Source: Rhizobium sp. CCGE531
GTDB lineage: Bacteria; Pseudomonadota; Alphaproteobacteria; Rhizobiales; Rhizobiaceae
Assembly (NCBI RefSeq): GCF_003627795.1
Contig: NZ_CP032684.1
Coordinates: 1,031,001-1,095,000, forward strand
Length of the DNA: 64,000 bases
Direction: 5' to 3'
Positions 1 through 7,946 of this stretch are shown piece after piece. The position numbers and the translations under genes are program-made. Numbering within the stretch: the first letter of the stretch is position 1; each line of letters begins with the position of its first letter. The notes under the pieces are model-generated. The model did no database searches and was not told the origin of the DNA. It saw nothing but the letters and a program-made list of their open reading frames with translations.

Positions 1-849
1 CTGCTGCATACGAGCCGCGATCCGCTGATCCTGACGCTTTACGAAAAGCGCGTCGACAAGGGCGACCTGCCGTTTTTCCTGGGCCTGATGCAGCACCTGG
101 CAAGCAGAGGGCTGTCCTGCCCCTTGCCGCTGCCGCGCCGCGATGGCGAGCTGCTCGGCCATCTCTCCGGCCGCCCGGCTGCTCTGATCTCCTTCCTCGA
201 AGGCATGTGGCTGAGGAAGCCCGAAGCGCAGCATTGCCGCGAAGTCGGCAAGGCGCTGGCCGCCATGCACGTTGCCGGCGAGGGTTTCGACATCCGCCGC
301 CCGAACGCGCTGTCGCTTGAGGGCTGGCAGGCGCTCTGGGAAAAGTCCGAGGCGCGCGCCGACGAAGTCGAAACAGGCCTGCAGGGCGAGATCCGCAGCG
401 AGCTCGATTTCCTCGGTCAGCATTGGCCGAAGGATTTGCCCGAGGGGGTCATCCATGCCGATCTTTTCCCGGACAACGTCTTCTTCCTCGGCGATAGGCT
501 CTCCGGCCTGATCGATTTCTATTTCGCCTGCAACGATCAGCTCGCCTACGACGTCTCCATCTGCCTCAACGCCTGGTGCTTCGAGAAGGACCATGCCTAC
601 AACATCACCAAGGGCATGGCATTGCTCGAAGGCTACCAAAGCGTGCGGCCGCTGAATGCTGCCGAAATCGCCGCATTGCCGACGCTTGCGCGCGGCTCGG
701 CGCTGCGCTTCTTCCTGACGCGGCTCTATGATTGGCTGACGACGCCGGCCGGCGCGATGGTCACCAAGAAGGACCCGATCGAATATCTGCGCAAGCTGCG
801 CTTCCACCGCCAGATTGCTTCCGCCGCCGAATACGGGCTGAAGGCATGA
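1..849 (+). CDS. thrB: Homoserine kinase ThrB (5' end missing)
   Basis: The reading frame is open from the first base of the window, so the N-terminus lies outside it; 282 residues are visible and I estimate about 40 are missing. It belongs to the APH-like (choline kinase fold) homoserine kinases, which phosphorylate homoserine in threonine synthesis. The catalytic loop HADLFPDN is at visible residues 152-159 and is followed by a LIDFYF metal-binding segment. The stop overlaps the start of rnhA (ATGA), so the two are probably one operon, an arrangement usual in rhizobia. Threonine synthase lies 16 kb away in this window. The assignment is firm at family level. Confidence 0.93.
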   Translation: MLHTSRDPLILTLYEKRVDKGDLPFFLGLMQHLASRGLSCPLPLPRRDGELLGHLSGRPAALISFLEGMWLRKPEAQHCREVGKALAAMHVAGEGFDIRRPNALSLEGWQALWEKSEARADEVETGLQGEIRSELDFLGQHWPKDLPEGVIHADLFPDNVFFLGDRLSGLIDFYFACNDQLAYDVSICLNAWCFEKDHAYNITKGMALLEGYQSVRPLNAAEIAALPTLARGSALRFFLTRLYDWLTTPAGAMVTKKDPIEYLRKLRFHRQIASAAEYGLKA

Positions 850-1286
850 AGCACGTCGATATTTTCACGGACGGCGCCTGCTCGGGCAATCCCGGTCCCG
901 GCGGCTGGGGGGCTGTGCTTCGCTACGGCGAGGTGGAGAAGGAACTCTCCGGCGGCGAGGCGGATACGACCAACAACCGCATGGAGCTGATGGCGGCGAT
1001 CTCGGCCCTCGGCGCCCTGAAGGGGCCGTGCGAGGTCGATCTCTACACCGACAGCGTCTACGTCAAGGATGGCATCACCAAGTGGATCTTCGGCTGGAAG
1101 AAGAACGGCTGGAAGACCGCGGACAAGAAGCCGGTGAAGAATGCCGAACTGTGGCAGGCGCTGGACGAGGCCTATGGCAGGCACAAGGTGACGCTGCATT
1201 GGGTCAAGGGCCATGCGGGACACCCCGAGAACGAGCGGGCCGACGAGCTGGCCCGCAAGGGCATGGAGCCTTTCAAGCGGAAGTAG
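846..1286 (+). CDS. rnhA: Ribonuclease HI
   Basis: A 146-residue protein that degrades the RNA strand of RNA-DNA hybrids. The catalytic carboxylates are all visible: D9 in FTDGA, E47 in NRMEL, D69 in YTDS and D133 in ERADELA, with the conserved H123 in KGHAG. The length matches bacterial RNase HI. The ATG is chosen because it overlaps the thrB stop by four bases and begins the typical strand [10 protein letters not shown]; a longer upstream frame exists but lies inside thrB. The gene is convergent with the DapA-family gene that follows. Confidence 0.97.
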   Translation: MKHVDIFTDGACSGNPGPGGWGAVLRYGEVEKELSGGEADTTNNRMELMAAISALGALKGPCEVDLYTDSVYVKDGITKWIFGWKKNGWKTADKKPVKNAELWQALDEAYGRHKVTLHWVKGHAGHPENERADELARKGMEPFKRK

Positions 1287-1331
1287 CCCACTGGCGATAA
1301 GCCTGGACTAGCCGCGCCGGCCTCGAAGCGA

Positions 1332-2222
1332 TCAGGTCAGGATGTGATCGAGCGCACTTTTCACTCTCGGCCTTTCGGCTGCGGAGAGTGGCAGGATCGG
1401 GCGCGGCGGATCGGCACGGCAAAGATCGAGCGCTTCCGCAATCGCATACATGACGCGGAAGCTGCCGAACTCCTTGAACAGGCTCCATAGCGGCTGAAAC
1501 GCCTGATCGAGCCGTTCCGCTTCGGCAGTGTCGCCGGCTTGGGCCGCTCGCGTGAGCGCCAGTGCTTCGGCGGGCAGGAGGCCGGCGATCACGCTGTACC
1601 AGGCGTCACAACCCGCCAGCAGGCCGGCCGCTGCTCCCCAATCGCCGCTATAGCCGATGGAAAAGCCCTGTGGTGTCTCCTGGCGCAAAAGCGCCAGCTC
1701 TCCCTGGAAGTCGCCCCCTTGCGGCAAGGGCATCTTGACCGCCGCGATATTTGCCACCTTTGCCAGCCGCGCAATCAGCTCATTGCTGAAGGTAAATTTC
1801 GTCGTGCCTGGATTGTTGTAGATGCAGAGCGGCAGGTCGCCGGCCTCCGCGACGGCGGCGAAATGCTGGTAGACCTCTTCCTCCAGCAGTGGCGTATAGG
1901 ACATGGGAGCCAGAAGCAGCCCGTCCGCGCCGGCCGCCTTGGCGTCACGCGCCAATGCCTGCGCTTCGTCGGTTCGCAGCGCTCCGACGCCGACGATGAC
2001 GGGGATCTTGCCGCCGACGCTTGTGATCGCCGCCTGCACGGCGCGCCGGCGCTCCTCGCGTGAAAGAAAAGCGTAACCGCCGGTGCTGCCGAGCAATCCG
2101 ATGGAATCGGCGCCGGCCAGATGGATGCGGTCAAGCAGGCGCGTGAGTGCTGCAATATCAACGCGTCCGGAAGCATCGGTCGGGGTGATGGGAAAGGCCG
2201 AAAGACCGGTAAAGAGCGTCAC
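1332..2222 (-). CDS. DapA-family aldolase/lyase (not a canonical dihydrodipicolinate synthase)
   Basis: A 296-residue class I aldolase of the dihydrodipicolinate synthase/N-acetylneuraminate lyase superfamily. The Schiff-base lysine is K163 (AAVKMP) and the tyrosine of the proton relay is Y135 in YNNPGTT. Two signatures depart from DapA: GTTGE is replaced by GSTGG (45-49), and the arginine that binds the carboxylate in YNxPxRT is a threonine here (T140). It therefore probably cleaves or forms another pyruvate-derived aldol; the substrate cannot be read from sequence. It stands alone, convergent with rnhA. Family is confident, function is not. Confidence 0.85.
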   Translation of the reverse strand: MTLFTGLSAFPITPTDASGRVDIAALTRLLDRIHLAGADSIGLLGSTGGYAFLSREERRRAVQAAITSVGGKIPVIVGVGALRTDEAQALARDAKAAGADGLLLAPMSYTPLLEEEVYQHFAAVAEAGDLPLCIYNNPGTTKFTFSNELIARLAKVANIAAVKMPLPQGGDFQGELALLRQETPQGFSIGYSGDWGAAAGLLAGCDAWYSVIAGLLPAEALALTRAAQAGDTAEAERLDQAFQPLWSLFKEFGSFRVMYAIAEALDLCRADPPRPILPLSAAERPRVKSALDHILT

Positions 2223-2303
2223 GATTGTCTTCCTTCTTTGTCAGGCTTCGGACAACCGCAGCGATCGGAAATCGGCTGTTTGCCCATGAATACGCCGCGC
2301 AAG

Positions 2304-2912
2304 TCATACCCCGCTCAATAGTTTGGTGGCAATCATCCACATGGTAAAAGCGATGAGCGTTTCCAGAATGCGCCAGGACAAGGGTTTCGCGAAGATCGGC
2401 CTCAGCCACCTCGCGCCAAAACCGAGCGAAAAGAAAAACAGGAAAGAGCCGGACATAGCGCCCGCCGCAAACGAAATCTCATGCCCGGGAAACCGGGTCG
2501 AGATCGTGCCGAGTAGCGCAACGGTATCGAGATAGACATGCGGGTTGAGCCAGGTGAGCGCCAGGCACATGGCGAGCGTCTGCCGAAAGCTCGATGATTT
2601 CGCCTCTCCGGCGGCCAGCACTGCAGATGAACGCAAGGCGGAGTAGAGGCTCTTGGCCCCATACCAGATGAGGAAAGCCGCTCCCGCGTAGCGCATGACC
2701 GGATCGAGCCAAGGCAGCAGGGCGGAAATTTGGCGAAAGCTCGTCACCCCAAGCACGATGAGAGCTGCATCCGACAGGGCGCAGGCAAGGCAGACGGCGA
2801 ACACATGCTCGTTGCGGAGGCCCTGACGCAGGACGAAGGCGTTTTGCGCGCCGATCGCGACAATCAGGCTGAGGCCCATCGTGAGGCCCGTCATGTAAAT
2901 CGAAAAATTCAT
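2304..2912 (-). CDS. argO: LysE/ArgO-type amino acid exporter
   Basis: A 202-residue inner-membrane protein of the LysE superfamily with about five or six hydrophobic segments and the family motif GAQNAFVLRQG near residues 20-30. Members export basic amino acids such as arginine and lysine. I take the ATG at 2912 because it starts the usual MNFSIYM-type N-terminus and gives the family length; the frame stays open further upstream. It is divergent from a LysR regulator of the ArgP/IciA type, the classic exporter-regulator pairing (argO/argP, lysE/lysG). The symbol rests on this pairing and family membership. Confidence 0.88.
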   Translation of the reverse strand: MNFSIYMTGLTMGLSLIVAIGAQNAFVLRQGLRNEHVFAVCLACALSDAALIVLGVTSFRQISALLPWLDPVMRYAGAAFLIWYGAKSLYSALRSSAVLAAGEAKSSSFRQTLAMCLALTWLNPHVYLDTVALLGTISTRFPGHEISFAAGAMSGSFLFFFSLGFGARWLRPIFAKPLSWRILETLIAFTMWMIATKLLSGV

Positions 2913-2916
2913 GCTT

Positions 2917-2981
2917 AGAGCAATTCCAGGAAAAGTGCGAAGCGGTTTTCCGTCCGGAATTGCGCGAAAACGAAAGGCTCT
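2917..2981. repeat. Short RIME1-like intergenic palindromic repeat
   Basis: This 65-base element starts AGAGCAATTCC and ends with GCTCT, so its ends are inverted. Inside, GGAAAAGTGCGAAGCGGTTTTCC forms a further hairpin. It resembles the left half of the longer RIME1-like copies at 22231 and 61741 (shared core AAAAGTG...GCGGTTTT). It lies between argO and argP and so must sit in one of their leaders. Confidence 0.6.
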
Positions 2982-3077
2982 AGCGAAATGCTCCGAAACG
3001 AATGAGTATTTCGGGTATCGCCACAAGAGGATTTAGGCTAGTTAATGTTGCTAATCCGGATTAAGCAAAACTAAGCA

Positions 3078-3977
3078 ATGCTCGACTATTCCGCTCTCCG
3101 TGCCGTCTCCATGGTCGTACAAACCGGCAGCTTCGAAAAGGCCGCGGGCATGCTGAACGTGACGCCTTCGGCCATCTCCCAGCGGGTGAAGCAGCTTGAG
3201 GAGCGCCTCGGCGTCGTCCTGATCGTCAGGGGCAATCCCTGCACCGCGACGGAGAAGGGCGAATGGCTCTGCCGCCATATGGAGAATGTCGGCATGCTCG
3301 AAGACGAGCTGTTCGGGCGCCTGCCGGCGCTCGTCGATCCGGGCGAGCCCAAGCAAAGGGTAACGCTTCACATCGCCACGAATGCCGATAGCCTCGGGAC
3401 GTGGTTCTTAGAAGCCATTTCGGGTTTTGCCAAACGCTCTCCCTATCTGCTGAATATCGCCATCGATGATCAGGATCATACCGCCGAATGGCTGCAGCGC
3501 GGGCGGGTGATCGCAGCCGTCACCGGCCTGGAAAAGCCGATCCAAGGATGTCGGCGCATATCCCTAGGCGCGCTTCGCTATCAAGCGACTGCAAGCCCTG
3601 ATTTCATTGCCCGGTATTTTAAAGCGGGTGTGACCCCGGAAGCGATCATGGATGCGCCGGCCTTGACCTTCAACCAGAAGGACAGGCTTCAAAGCCAGTG
3701 GATACGCCAGACATTCGGAAAGGATTTTGCCCATCCGAGCCACTGGCTGCCGTCGACACAGGGTTTCGTCGATGCCAGCCTTTCAGGCATGGGGTGGGGC
3801 ATGAACCCCATCCAGCTCGTGCGGGAACATCTGGAGGCCGGACGCCTGGTCGAGCTGGTCCCCGGCTCCCCGTTGGACATTCCATTATATTGGCAGGTGA
3901 ATCGTCTCGCCGCCGATCGGCTTGCCGAATTGACGCGCGAGATCACCGCGACAGCCAAATACCATCTGTTGGCGTGA
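3078..3977 (+). CDS. argP: LysR-family regulator, ArgP/IciA type
   Basis: A 299-residue LysR-type transcription factor. The N-terminal winged helix-turn-helix spans about residues 3-60 (GSFEKAAGMLNVTPSAISQR) and a periplasmic-binding-protein-like effector domain follows. The sequence and the divergent LysE/ArgO exporter are typical of ArgP/LysG proteins, which sense lysine/arginine and activate export. The ATG at 3078 begins the family-typical MLDYSALRAV. The 165-base gap to argO should hold the shared operator but also carries a RIME-like repeat. Confidence 0.9.
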   Translation: MLDYSALRAVSMVVQTGSFEKAAGMLNVTPSAISQRVKQLEERLGVVLIVRGNPCTATEKGEWLCRHMENVGMLEDELFGRLPALVDPGEPKQRVTLHIATNADSLGTWFLEAISGFAKRSPYLLNIAIDDQDHTAEWLQRGRVIAAVTGLEKPIQGCRRISLGALRYQATASPDFIARYFKAGVTPEAIMDAPALTFNQKDRLQSQWIRQTFGKDFAHPSHWLPSTQGFVDASLSGMGWGMNPIQLVREHLEAGRLVELVPGSPLDIPLYWQVNRLAADRLAELTREITATAKYHLLA

Positions 3978-4102
3978 GCTATGCTTCGAGCCGAACACGC
4001 TGCCATTCGCCCCGCCACCTCGAACGCAATGTTCGCGAATCCGTGCCTTGCCCCGCTGCCCTTTCCCTCTATGCTGGCCGCGATTTCCAGGGAGTTTCAC
4101 TC

Positions 4103-4411
4103 ATGATCCTGCATTGCGTTTTTCTTCGGCTCAAATCCGCCATGACACAGGACGAGAAGAGAGCGCTCTTCGAATCCGTCGCCGCCTTGCAGAAGGTCAT
4201 TCCGGGCATTGTCGACGTGAAATACGGGCCAAACGTCTCGCCCGAGGGCCTGCATGGCGGTTTCGCGGATGGATTTGTCGTCACTTTTGAAAGTGTCGAA
4301 GCACGCGATGCCTATCTGGTGCATCCCGATCACGTCGCTGTCGGCGAGCGGATCGTGTCGTCCACGGATGGCGGCCTGGCCGGCCTGATGGTCTTTGATT
4401 TCAATCTTTAG
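4103..4411 (+). CDS. Dabb-domain (stress-responsive alpha/beta-barrel) protein
   Basis: A 102-residue small protein with the dimeric alpha/beta-barrel fold: an initial strand MILHCVFLRLK, a middle segment VKYGPNVSPEG, and a closing HPDHVAVGERI...LMVFDF motif typical of Dabb proteins. The biochemical role of most members is unknown. The start is supported by GGAG at about 4091. It follows argP on the same strand after 125 bases and converges on the metal-transport operon across a hairpin. Confidence 0.85.
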   Translation: MILHCVFLRLKSAMTQDEKRALFESVAALQKVIPGIVDVKYGPNVSPEGLHGGFADGFVVTFESVEARDAYLVHPDHVAVGERIVSSTDGGLAGLMVFDFNL

Positions 4412-4420
4412 GCCGGGAAG

Positions 4421-4451
4421 GGGGCCGCAGGTAAAATATACCTGCAGCCCC
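4421..4451. terminator. Hairpin between convergent genes
   Basis: The arms GGGGC-C-GCAGGTA and TACCTGC-A-GCCCC form a 12-bp stem with a single mismatch and a five-base loop. It lies between the Dabb gene and the convergent substrate-binding protein. There is no clear T-run on either side, so termination is inferred from position and stability. Confidence 0.55.
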
Positions 4452-4468
4452 GATCGCGTGATGTTCGC

Positions 4469-5371
4469 TTAGCTCGATTTCGCCATCGCCGCTGCGAGCT
4501 GGTCAACGTTATAACGGAACATTTTTTCGTAAGTCGAAGCCGGTCCGTTGGCCTTTGAAAGCGATTCGACATAAAGCTCGCCGCCAGGCTCCGCGCCGGT
4601 TGCCTTGGCGACCTGCTTGACGAGGCGCGGATCGTTCGAGTTTTCGAAGAAATAGGTCTTCACATGCTCGGTCTTGATCTGCTCGATCAGCTTGGCGACC
4701 TCGGCGGCCGACGCTTCCGTTTCCGTGGAAACGCCAAGCGGCGACAGGAAGCTGACCTTGTATTCGCGGCCGAAATAGCCGAAGGCGTCATGGCTCGTCA
4801 GCACCTTGCGGCGATCATCCGGGATCTTGTCGAACTTGCTGTGCGCATAGGTGTCAAGTTCGGTCAGGACCTTCGTATAGCGTTCGGCATTGGCCTTGAA
4901 GTCGGCGGCGTCGGCCGGATCGGCTGATGACAGCGCCTTCTCGATGTTGGCGACCCAGATCTTCACATTGACCGGGCTGTTCCAGACGTGCGGGTCGGTG
5001 ACCGTCTTGCCGTCATCGACCATGGTGCGGGTGTTGATGCCCTCGGAGGCGACAACAGGCGTTCCCTTATAGCCGGATGCAGTGATCAGCCGGTCCATCC
5101 AGCCTTCCAGGCCCTCGCCGCTGACGAAGACGACCTTGGCGGCATTCAGCGTCTTGGCATCGGCCGGCGAGGGCTCGAATTCATGGGGGTCGCCATTTGG
5201 GCCAACGAGGCTCGATACCTTCACATGGTCTCCGCCGACATGCTTGACGACATCGGCAAGCACGGTGAAGGACGCGACGACATCGAGCGTCTCGGCGGAG
5301 GCCGGACGGGCGACGCCGAAGGCGACGAAGGCTGCCGCCGCGGCCGAGAGGAGCAGTCTCTGTTTATTCAT
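4469..5371 (-). CDS. Periplasmic metal-binding protein of a Zn/Mn ABC importer (ZnuA/TroA family)
   Basis: A 300-residue cluster A-I solute-binding protein with a signal peptide ending near ARPASA (residue 26). Likely metal ligands are H63 (DPHEFEP), H128 (DPHVWN), H194 (SHDAFGYF) and D247. The three-histidine pattern favours zinc, but the histidine-rich loop of classical ZnuA is absent. It is the last gene of an operon with the permease and ATPase, whose stop lies 19 bases upstream. The Zur-like box at the head of the operon also argues for zinc. Manganese remains possible. Confidence 0.88.
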   Translation of the reverse strand: MNKQRLLLSAAAAAFVAFGVARPASAETLDVVASFTVLADVVKHVGGDHVKVSSLVGPNGDPHEFEPSPADAKTLNAAKVVFVSGEGLEGWMDRLITASGYKGTPVVASEGINTRTMVDDGKTVTDPHVWNSPVNVKIWVANIEKALSSADPADAADFKANAERYTKVLTELDTYAHSKFDKIPDDRRKVLTSHDAFGYFGREYKVSFLSPLGVSTETEASAAEVAKLIEQIKTEHVKTYFFENSNDPRLVKQVAKATGAEPGGELYVESLSKANGPASTYEKMFRYNVDQLAAAMAKSS

Positions 5372-5390
5372 GCGAGTCTCCTTGTTTGGA

Positions 5391-6263
5391 TTAGCCCCGG
5401 AGATGGGGACGGGGGAAAAACCGCCGGGCAAGGCCCGAAGGTGCGAAGAGAATGGAGAAGCCGTAGATCAGGCTGGCGGTGATGATGATCGTCGGGCCGG
5501 AGGCAAATTCGAGATGGTAGGAGGCAATGAGACCGAGATAGCCTGAAGCCATCGCCGTGCCCGTGGCGATCGCCATCATCGCAGGCAGGCTGCGCGACCA
5601 GAGCTGCGCGACGGCGGCCGGCAGCATCATCAGCCCGACCGCCATCAGCGTGCCGAGCGCCTGGAAGCTGGCGACGAGGTTGAGCACGACAAGCAGTAGG
5701 AACAGGAAGTGATAGAGCGGCCCGCGCCCGCCGACGGCACGCAGAAAGCCGGGATCGAAGCACTCCATGACGAGCGGCCGATAGATGACGGCGAGCGCCA
5801 GCAGCGTCACCGTCGTGATCGCGCCGATCTGGTAGAGGGCAGGCGCATCGATTGCGAGAATGGTGCCGAAGAGCACATGCATCAGGTCGATGTTGGAGCC
5901 GCGCAGCGACACGATGAGAACGCCGAGCGCCAGCGAGGTGAGATAGAAGCTCGCAAAGCTCGCATCCTCCTGCAGCACCGTCGCGCGGCTGACGAGGCCT
6001 GATAGCAGCGCCACCGAAAGACCGGCGACAAGGCCGCCAAGCCCCATGGCCGTCAGCGACAGCGAGCCGGCAATGAGATAGCCGATGGCCGCCCCGGGCA
6101 AGACGGCATGGCTCATGGCGTCGCCCATCAGGCTCATGCGCCTGAGCATCAGGAAAACGCCGATCGGCCCGGAGCCGAGGCCGAGGCAGACGCAGGCAAT
6201 CAGCGCGCGCCGCATGAAACCATAATCCGCGAAGGGCGCGAGGAAGATATCGTAGACGGTCAT
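5391..6263 (-). CDS. Zn/Mn ABC transporter permease (ABC-3 family)
   Basis: A 290-residue integral membrane permease of the ZnuB/MntB type with roughly eight or nine hydrophobic segments. The segment LMLRRMSLMGDAMSHAVLPG near residues 38-57 is the family hallmark, with D48 and H52 next to the coupling region. It overlaps the ATPase stop by four bases (ATGA), so the two are translationally coupled. It forms the membrane channel for the metal delivered by the substrate-binding protein encoded downstream. Confidence 0.93.
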   Translation of the reverse strand: MTVYDIFLAPFADYGFMRRALIACVCLGLGSGPIGVFLMLRRMSLMGDAMSHAVLPGAAIGYLIAGSLSLTAMGLGGLVAGLSVALLSGLVSRATVLQEDASFASFYLTSLALGVLIVSLRGSNIDLMHVLFGTILAIDAPALYQIGAITTVTLLALAVIYRPLVMECFDPGFLRAVGGRGPLYHFLFLLLVVLNLVASFQALGTLMAVGLMMLPAAVAQLWSRSLPAMMAIATGTAMASGYLGLIASYHLEFASGPTIIITASLIYGFSILFAPSGLARRFFPRPHLRG

Positions 6264-7042
6264 TCGGCCGGCTCCCTCTTTGCCAGGCCGCCTTCGTCAT
6301 GCTCCTCTTCCGGCAGGCATGCTTCGGCTTCCTCATCCCAGCGTTCGGCCATGGCGCGCGCCTTGATGAGATTGGTTGCGCTCATGACTTCTTCCGTCCC
6401 TCCCCATCCCACAAGTTCGCGGGCAATCAGCAGCGTTTCGGGGAAATAGGCTCGTACCTGCTCGAAATCGTGCAGCACGGCGATGACTGTGCGTCCTTCC
6501 TTGTTCCATCGCAGCACGAGGTCGAGAAGATCGCGTGTCGTGCGCTGATCGATCGCCGTGAACGGTTCGTCCAGCAATATGACGCGGGCATCCTGCAGCA
6601 GCAGCCGCGCAAAGAGGACGCGCTGGAACTGCCCGGCCGAAAGCGAGCCGATATGTCGGCTTTCGAAACCGGAGAGCCCGACGATGCCGAGCGCCTCGCG
6701 CGCCCGTTCGGCATCCTTTCGGGAGACTTGGCCGAAGGCGCCGGCATTCTTCCAGGCGCCGAGCATGACAGTATCGGCAACCGAAATCGGAAAGCGTCTG
6801 ACCATCTCGGCCGCCTGCGGCAGATAGCCGAAGTCGTTGCGCGTCAGCGCGCCGCGATCGATCGAGCCCGCCGCCGGCCGCAATTCGCCGACGATCGCTT
6901 TCAGAAGCGTTGACTTGCCTGCCCCGTTTGGCCCGGCAATCGCCGTCAGGCTGCCGGCGGCAAAGCCGCCCGAGATATGGTGCACGGCTGGGTGACGCTC
7001 ATAGGTGACGGTGAGATTGCTGAGACGGATCAGATCGTTCAT
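6260..7042 (-). CDS. Zn/Mn ABC transporter ATP-binding protein
   Basis: A 260-residue ATPase with Walker A GPNGAGKST (37-45), signature LSAGQ (134-138), Walker B VILLDEP (154-160) and H-loop H191. This is the ZnuC/MntA type. The C-terminal 30-40 residues are acidic and charged, an extension whose role is unclear. The gene overlaps the permease by four bases downstream and the small membrane ORF by four bases upstream, so all belong to one transcript. Confidence 0.93.
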   Translation of the reverse strand: MNDLIRLSNLTVTYERHPAVHHISGGFAAGSLTAIAGPNGAGKSTLLKAIVGELRPAAGSIDRGALTRNDFGYLPQAAEMVRRFPISVADTVMLGAWKNAGAFGQVSRKDAERAREALGIVGLSGFESRHIGSLSAGQFQRVLFARLLLQDARVILLDEPFTAIDQRTTRDLLDLVLRWNKEGRTVIAVLHDFEQVRAYFPETLLIARELVGWGGTEEVMSATNLIKARAMAERWDEEAEACLPEEEHDEGGLAKREPAE

Positions 7043-7167
7043 GCCAATGCCACCGCCCAGCCGATGGCCGTCCAGAGCACCACAATGCCGATCGCCACAT
7101 AGGCAAGGCGCGTCAAGGCGGAGCGCGCCATAAGGGACGGCGCGAAAGGATCACGATCAAAAGGCAT
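7039..7167 (-). CDS. 42-residue membrane microprotein leading the metal ABC operon
   Basis: A short frame starts at ATG 7167 and ends with a TGA that overlaps the ATPase start (ATGA). It encodes 42 residues: a charged N-terminus (MPFDRDPFAP), a basic stretch with R15 and R20, and one hydrophobic helix from about residue 22 to 42 (YVAIGIVVLWTAIGWAVALA). The coupled overlap, the single predicted transmembrane helix and the position directly behind the Zur-like box support a real gene. I recognise no family. It could be a small transporter subunit or a leader-type coupling peptide. Confidence 0.6.
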   Translation of the reverse strand: MPFDRDPFAPSLMARSALTRLAYVAIGIVVLWTAIGWAVALA

Positions 7168-7183
7168 TCTGGGGCTTTTAATA

Positions 7184-7200
7184 ATGTAATAACATTACAT
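7184..7200. promoter_or_regulatory. Zur/Fur-family-like palindromic operator
   Basis: A perfect 7-3-7 inverted repeat, ATGTAAT-AAC-ATTACAT, lies 17 bases upstream of the microprotein start. Length, AT-richness and position match operators of zinc uptake regulators that repress znu-type operons when zinc is plentiful. The site is seen directly; binding by Zur is inferred. Confidence 0.65.
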
Positions 7201-7288
7201 CTAGTAGCCGATGAAATACGGCAAAAAAGAGGCGAAGTGTGGATCGATGGTGGTTGAGCACCGGCAATTGGCGCTCCCTGTCAATAAT

Positions 7289-7300
7289 GCTATAAATAGC
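7289..7300. promoter_or_regulatory. Candidate autoregulatory operator of the ParDE-type pair
   Basis: GCTAT-AA-ATAGC is an inverted repeat about 46 bases before the antitoxin start, flanked by a looser AATGC...GCATT symmetry. Antitoxins of this class bind such palindromes to repress their own operon. The half-site resembles that of the second toxin-antitoxin pair at 27036. Confidence 0.45.
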
Positions 7301-7345
7301 GCATTATCTGTTATTCATCGGCCTGACTTGACGGGAGAGATGCTT

Positions 7346-7591
7346 ATGAATGTTTCTATCGGCGAGCGTTGGGAAAAATTCGTGGAGAAAACGGTGGAAG
7401 AGGGACGTTATAGCTCCGCCAGTGAAGTGGTACGGGAGGGTCTCAGGCTCGTGGAGGAACGTGAGACGAAAATTGCGGCCTTGCGGCATACTCTGGAGGC
7501 ATCGATCGCTCGTGGAGGCGATATATCCGACGAGGAGCTGGGTGCCGCTTTGGAAGCTAAGGCTGCTGAACTGGCAAAGGAAGGTTATTAG
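7346..7591 (+). CDS. ParD-like antitoxin (ribbon-helix-helix)
   Basis: An 81-residue protein with an N-terminal ribbon-helix-helix domain, seen in NVSIGERWEKFVE and YSSASEVVREGLRLVEERE, and an acidic C-terminal tail that normally wraps the toxin. The ATG at 7346 is preferred over one six bases earlier because GGGAGAG ends seven bases before it. The stop is directly followed by the toxin GTG. It should neutralise the ParE-like partner and repress the operon. Confidence 0.85.
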   Translation: MNVSIGERWEKFVEKTVEEGRYSSASEVVREGLRLVEERETKIAALRHTLEASIARGGDISDEELGAALEAKAAELAKEGY

Positions 7592-7900
7592 GTGGCTCGG
7601 CTTCGTTATACAGCCGACGCTCAAAGTAATATTCTTGATATTCTCATATATATAACGCGCCAAAGTGGCAGCCAAAAAGTCGCTTTGAAATTTACTGAGC
7701 AACTGCGTCGCAAGTGCGCAAATCTTGCGGCTTTGCCAGGCCAAATAGGCCGCCTGCGGCCAGAGCTAAGAGACGATATGCGCAGCTTTGCATTTCGTGG
7801 TTATGTAATCTTCTTCCACTATATCGATGGTGTCTTCGAGGTTTTGAATGTGCTCGAGGGACACCGCGATTTCGATACTCATTTCATCGAAGAAGAATAA
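7592..7900 (+). CDS. ParE/RelE-superfamily toxin
   Basis: A 102-residue toxin with the ParE pattern: N-terminal strand ARLRYTADAQSNILDIL, a helical pair, LPGQIGRLRPEL, then DMRSFAFRGYVIFFHYIDGVFEVLNVLEGHRDF. It starts with GTG immediately after the antitoxin stop, which suggests coupled translation. ParE proteins poison gyrase and RelE relatives cut mRNA; ParE is favoured by the R-P-EL-D-RSF segment. Base composition is slightly more AT-rich than its neighbours, which fits acquisition. Confidence 0.85.
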   Translation: MARLRYTADAQSNILDILIYITRQSGSQKVALKFTEQLRRKCANLAALPGQIGRLRPELRDDMRSFAFRGYVIFFHYIDGVFEVLNVLEGHRDFDTHFIEEE

Positions 7901-7904
7901 AGCA

Positions 7905-7925
7905 GGAGCGCCTCTGAGGCGCTCC
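7905..7925. terminator. Bidirectional terminator hairpin
   Basis: GGAGCGCCTC and GAGGCGCTCC form a perfect 10-bp stem around one unpaired base, between the convergent toxin and peroxiredoxin genes. On the minus strand it is followed by a T-rich stretch; on the plus strand by CTTCTTCC. Confidence 0.7.
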
Positions 7926-7946
7926 GCTTCTTCCATCTGGATAATA

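Noticed and set aside
3698..4102. Upstream extension of the Dabb protein
   Set aside because: It overlaps argP in another frame and encodes low-complexity arginine-rich sequence; the ATG at 4103 matches the family start.
7211..7345. N-terminal extension of the ParD-like antitoxin
   Set aside because: It spans the operator-like palindrome and lacks a ribosome binding site; the ATG at 7346 has GGGAGAG.
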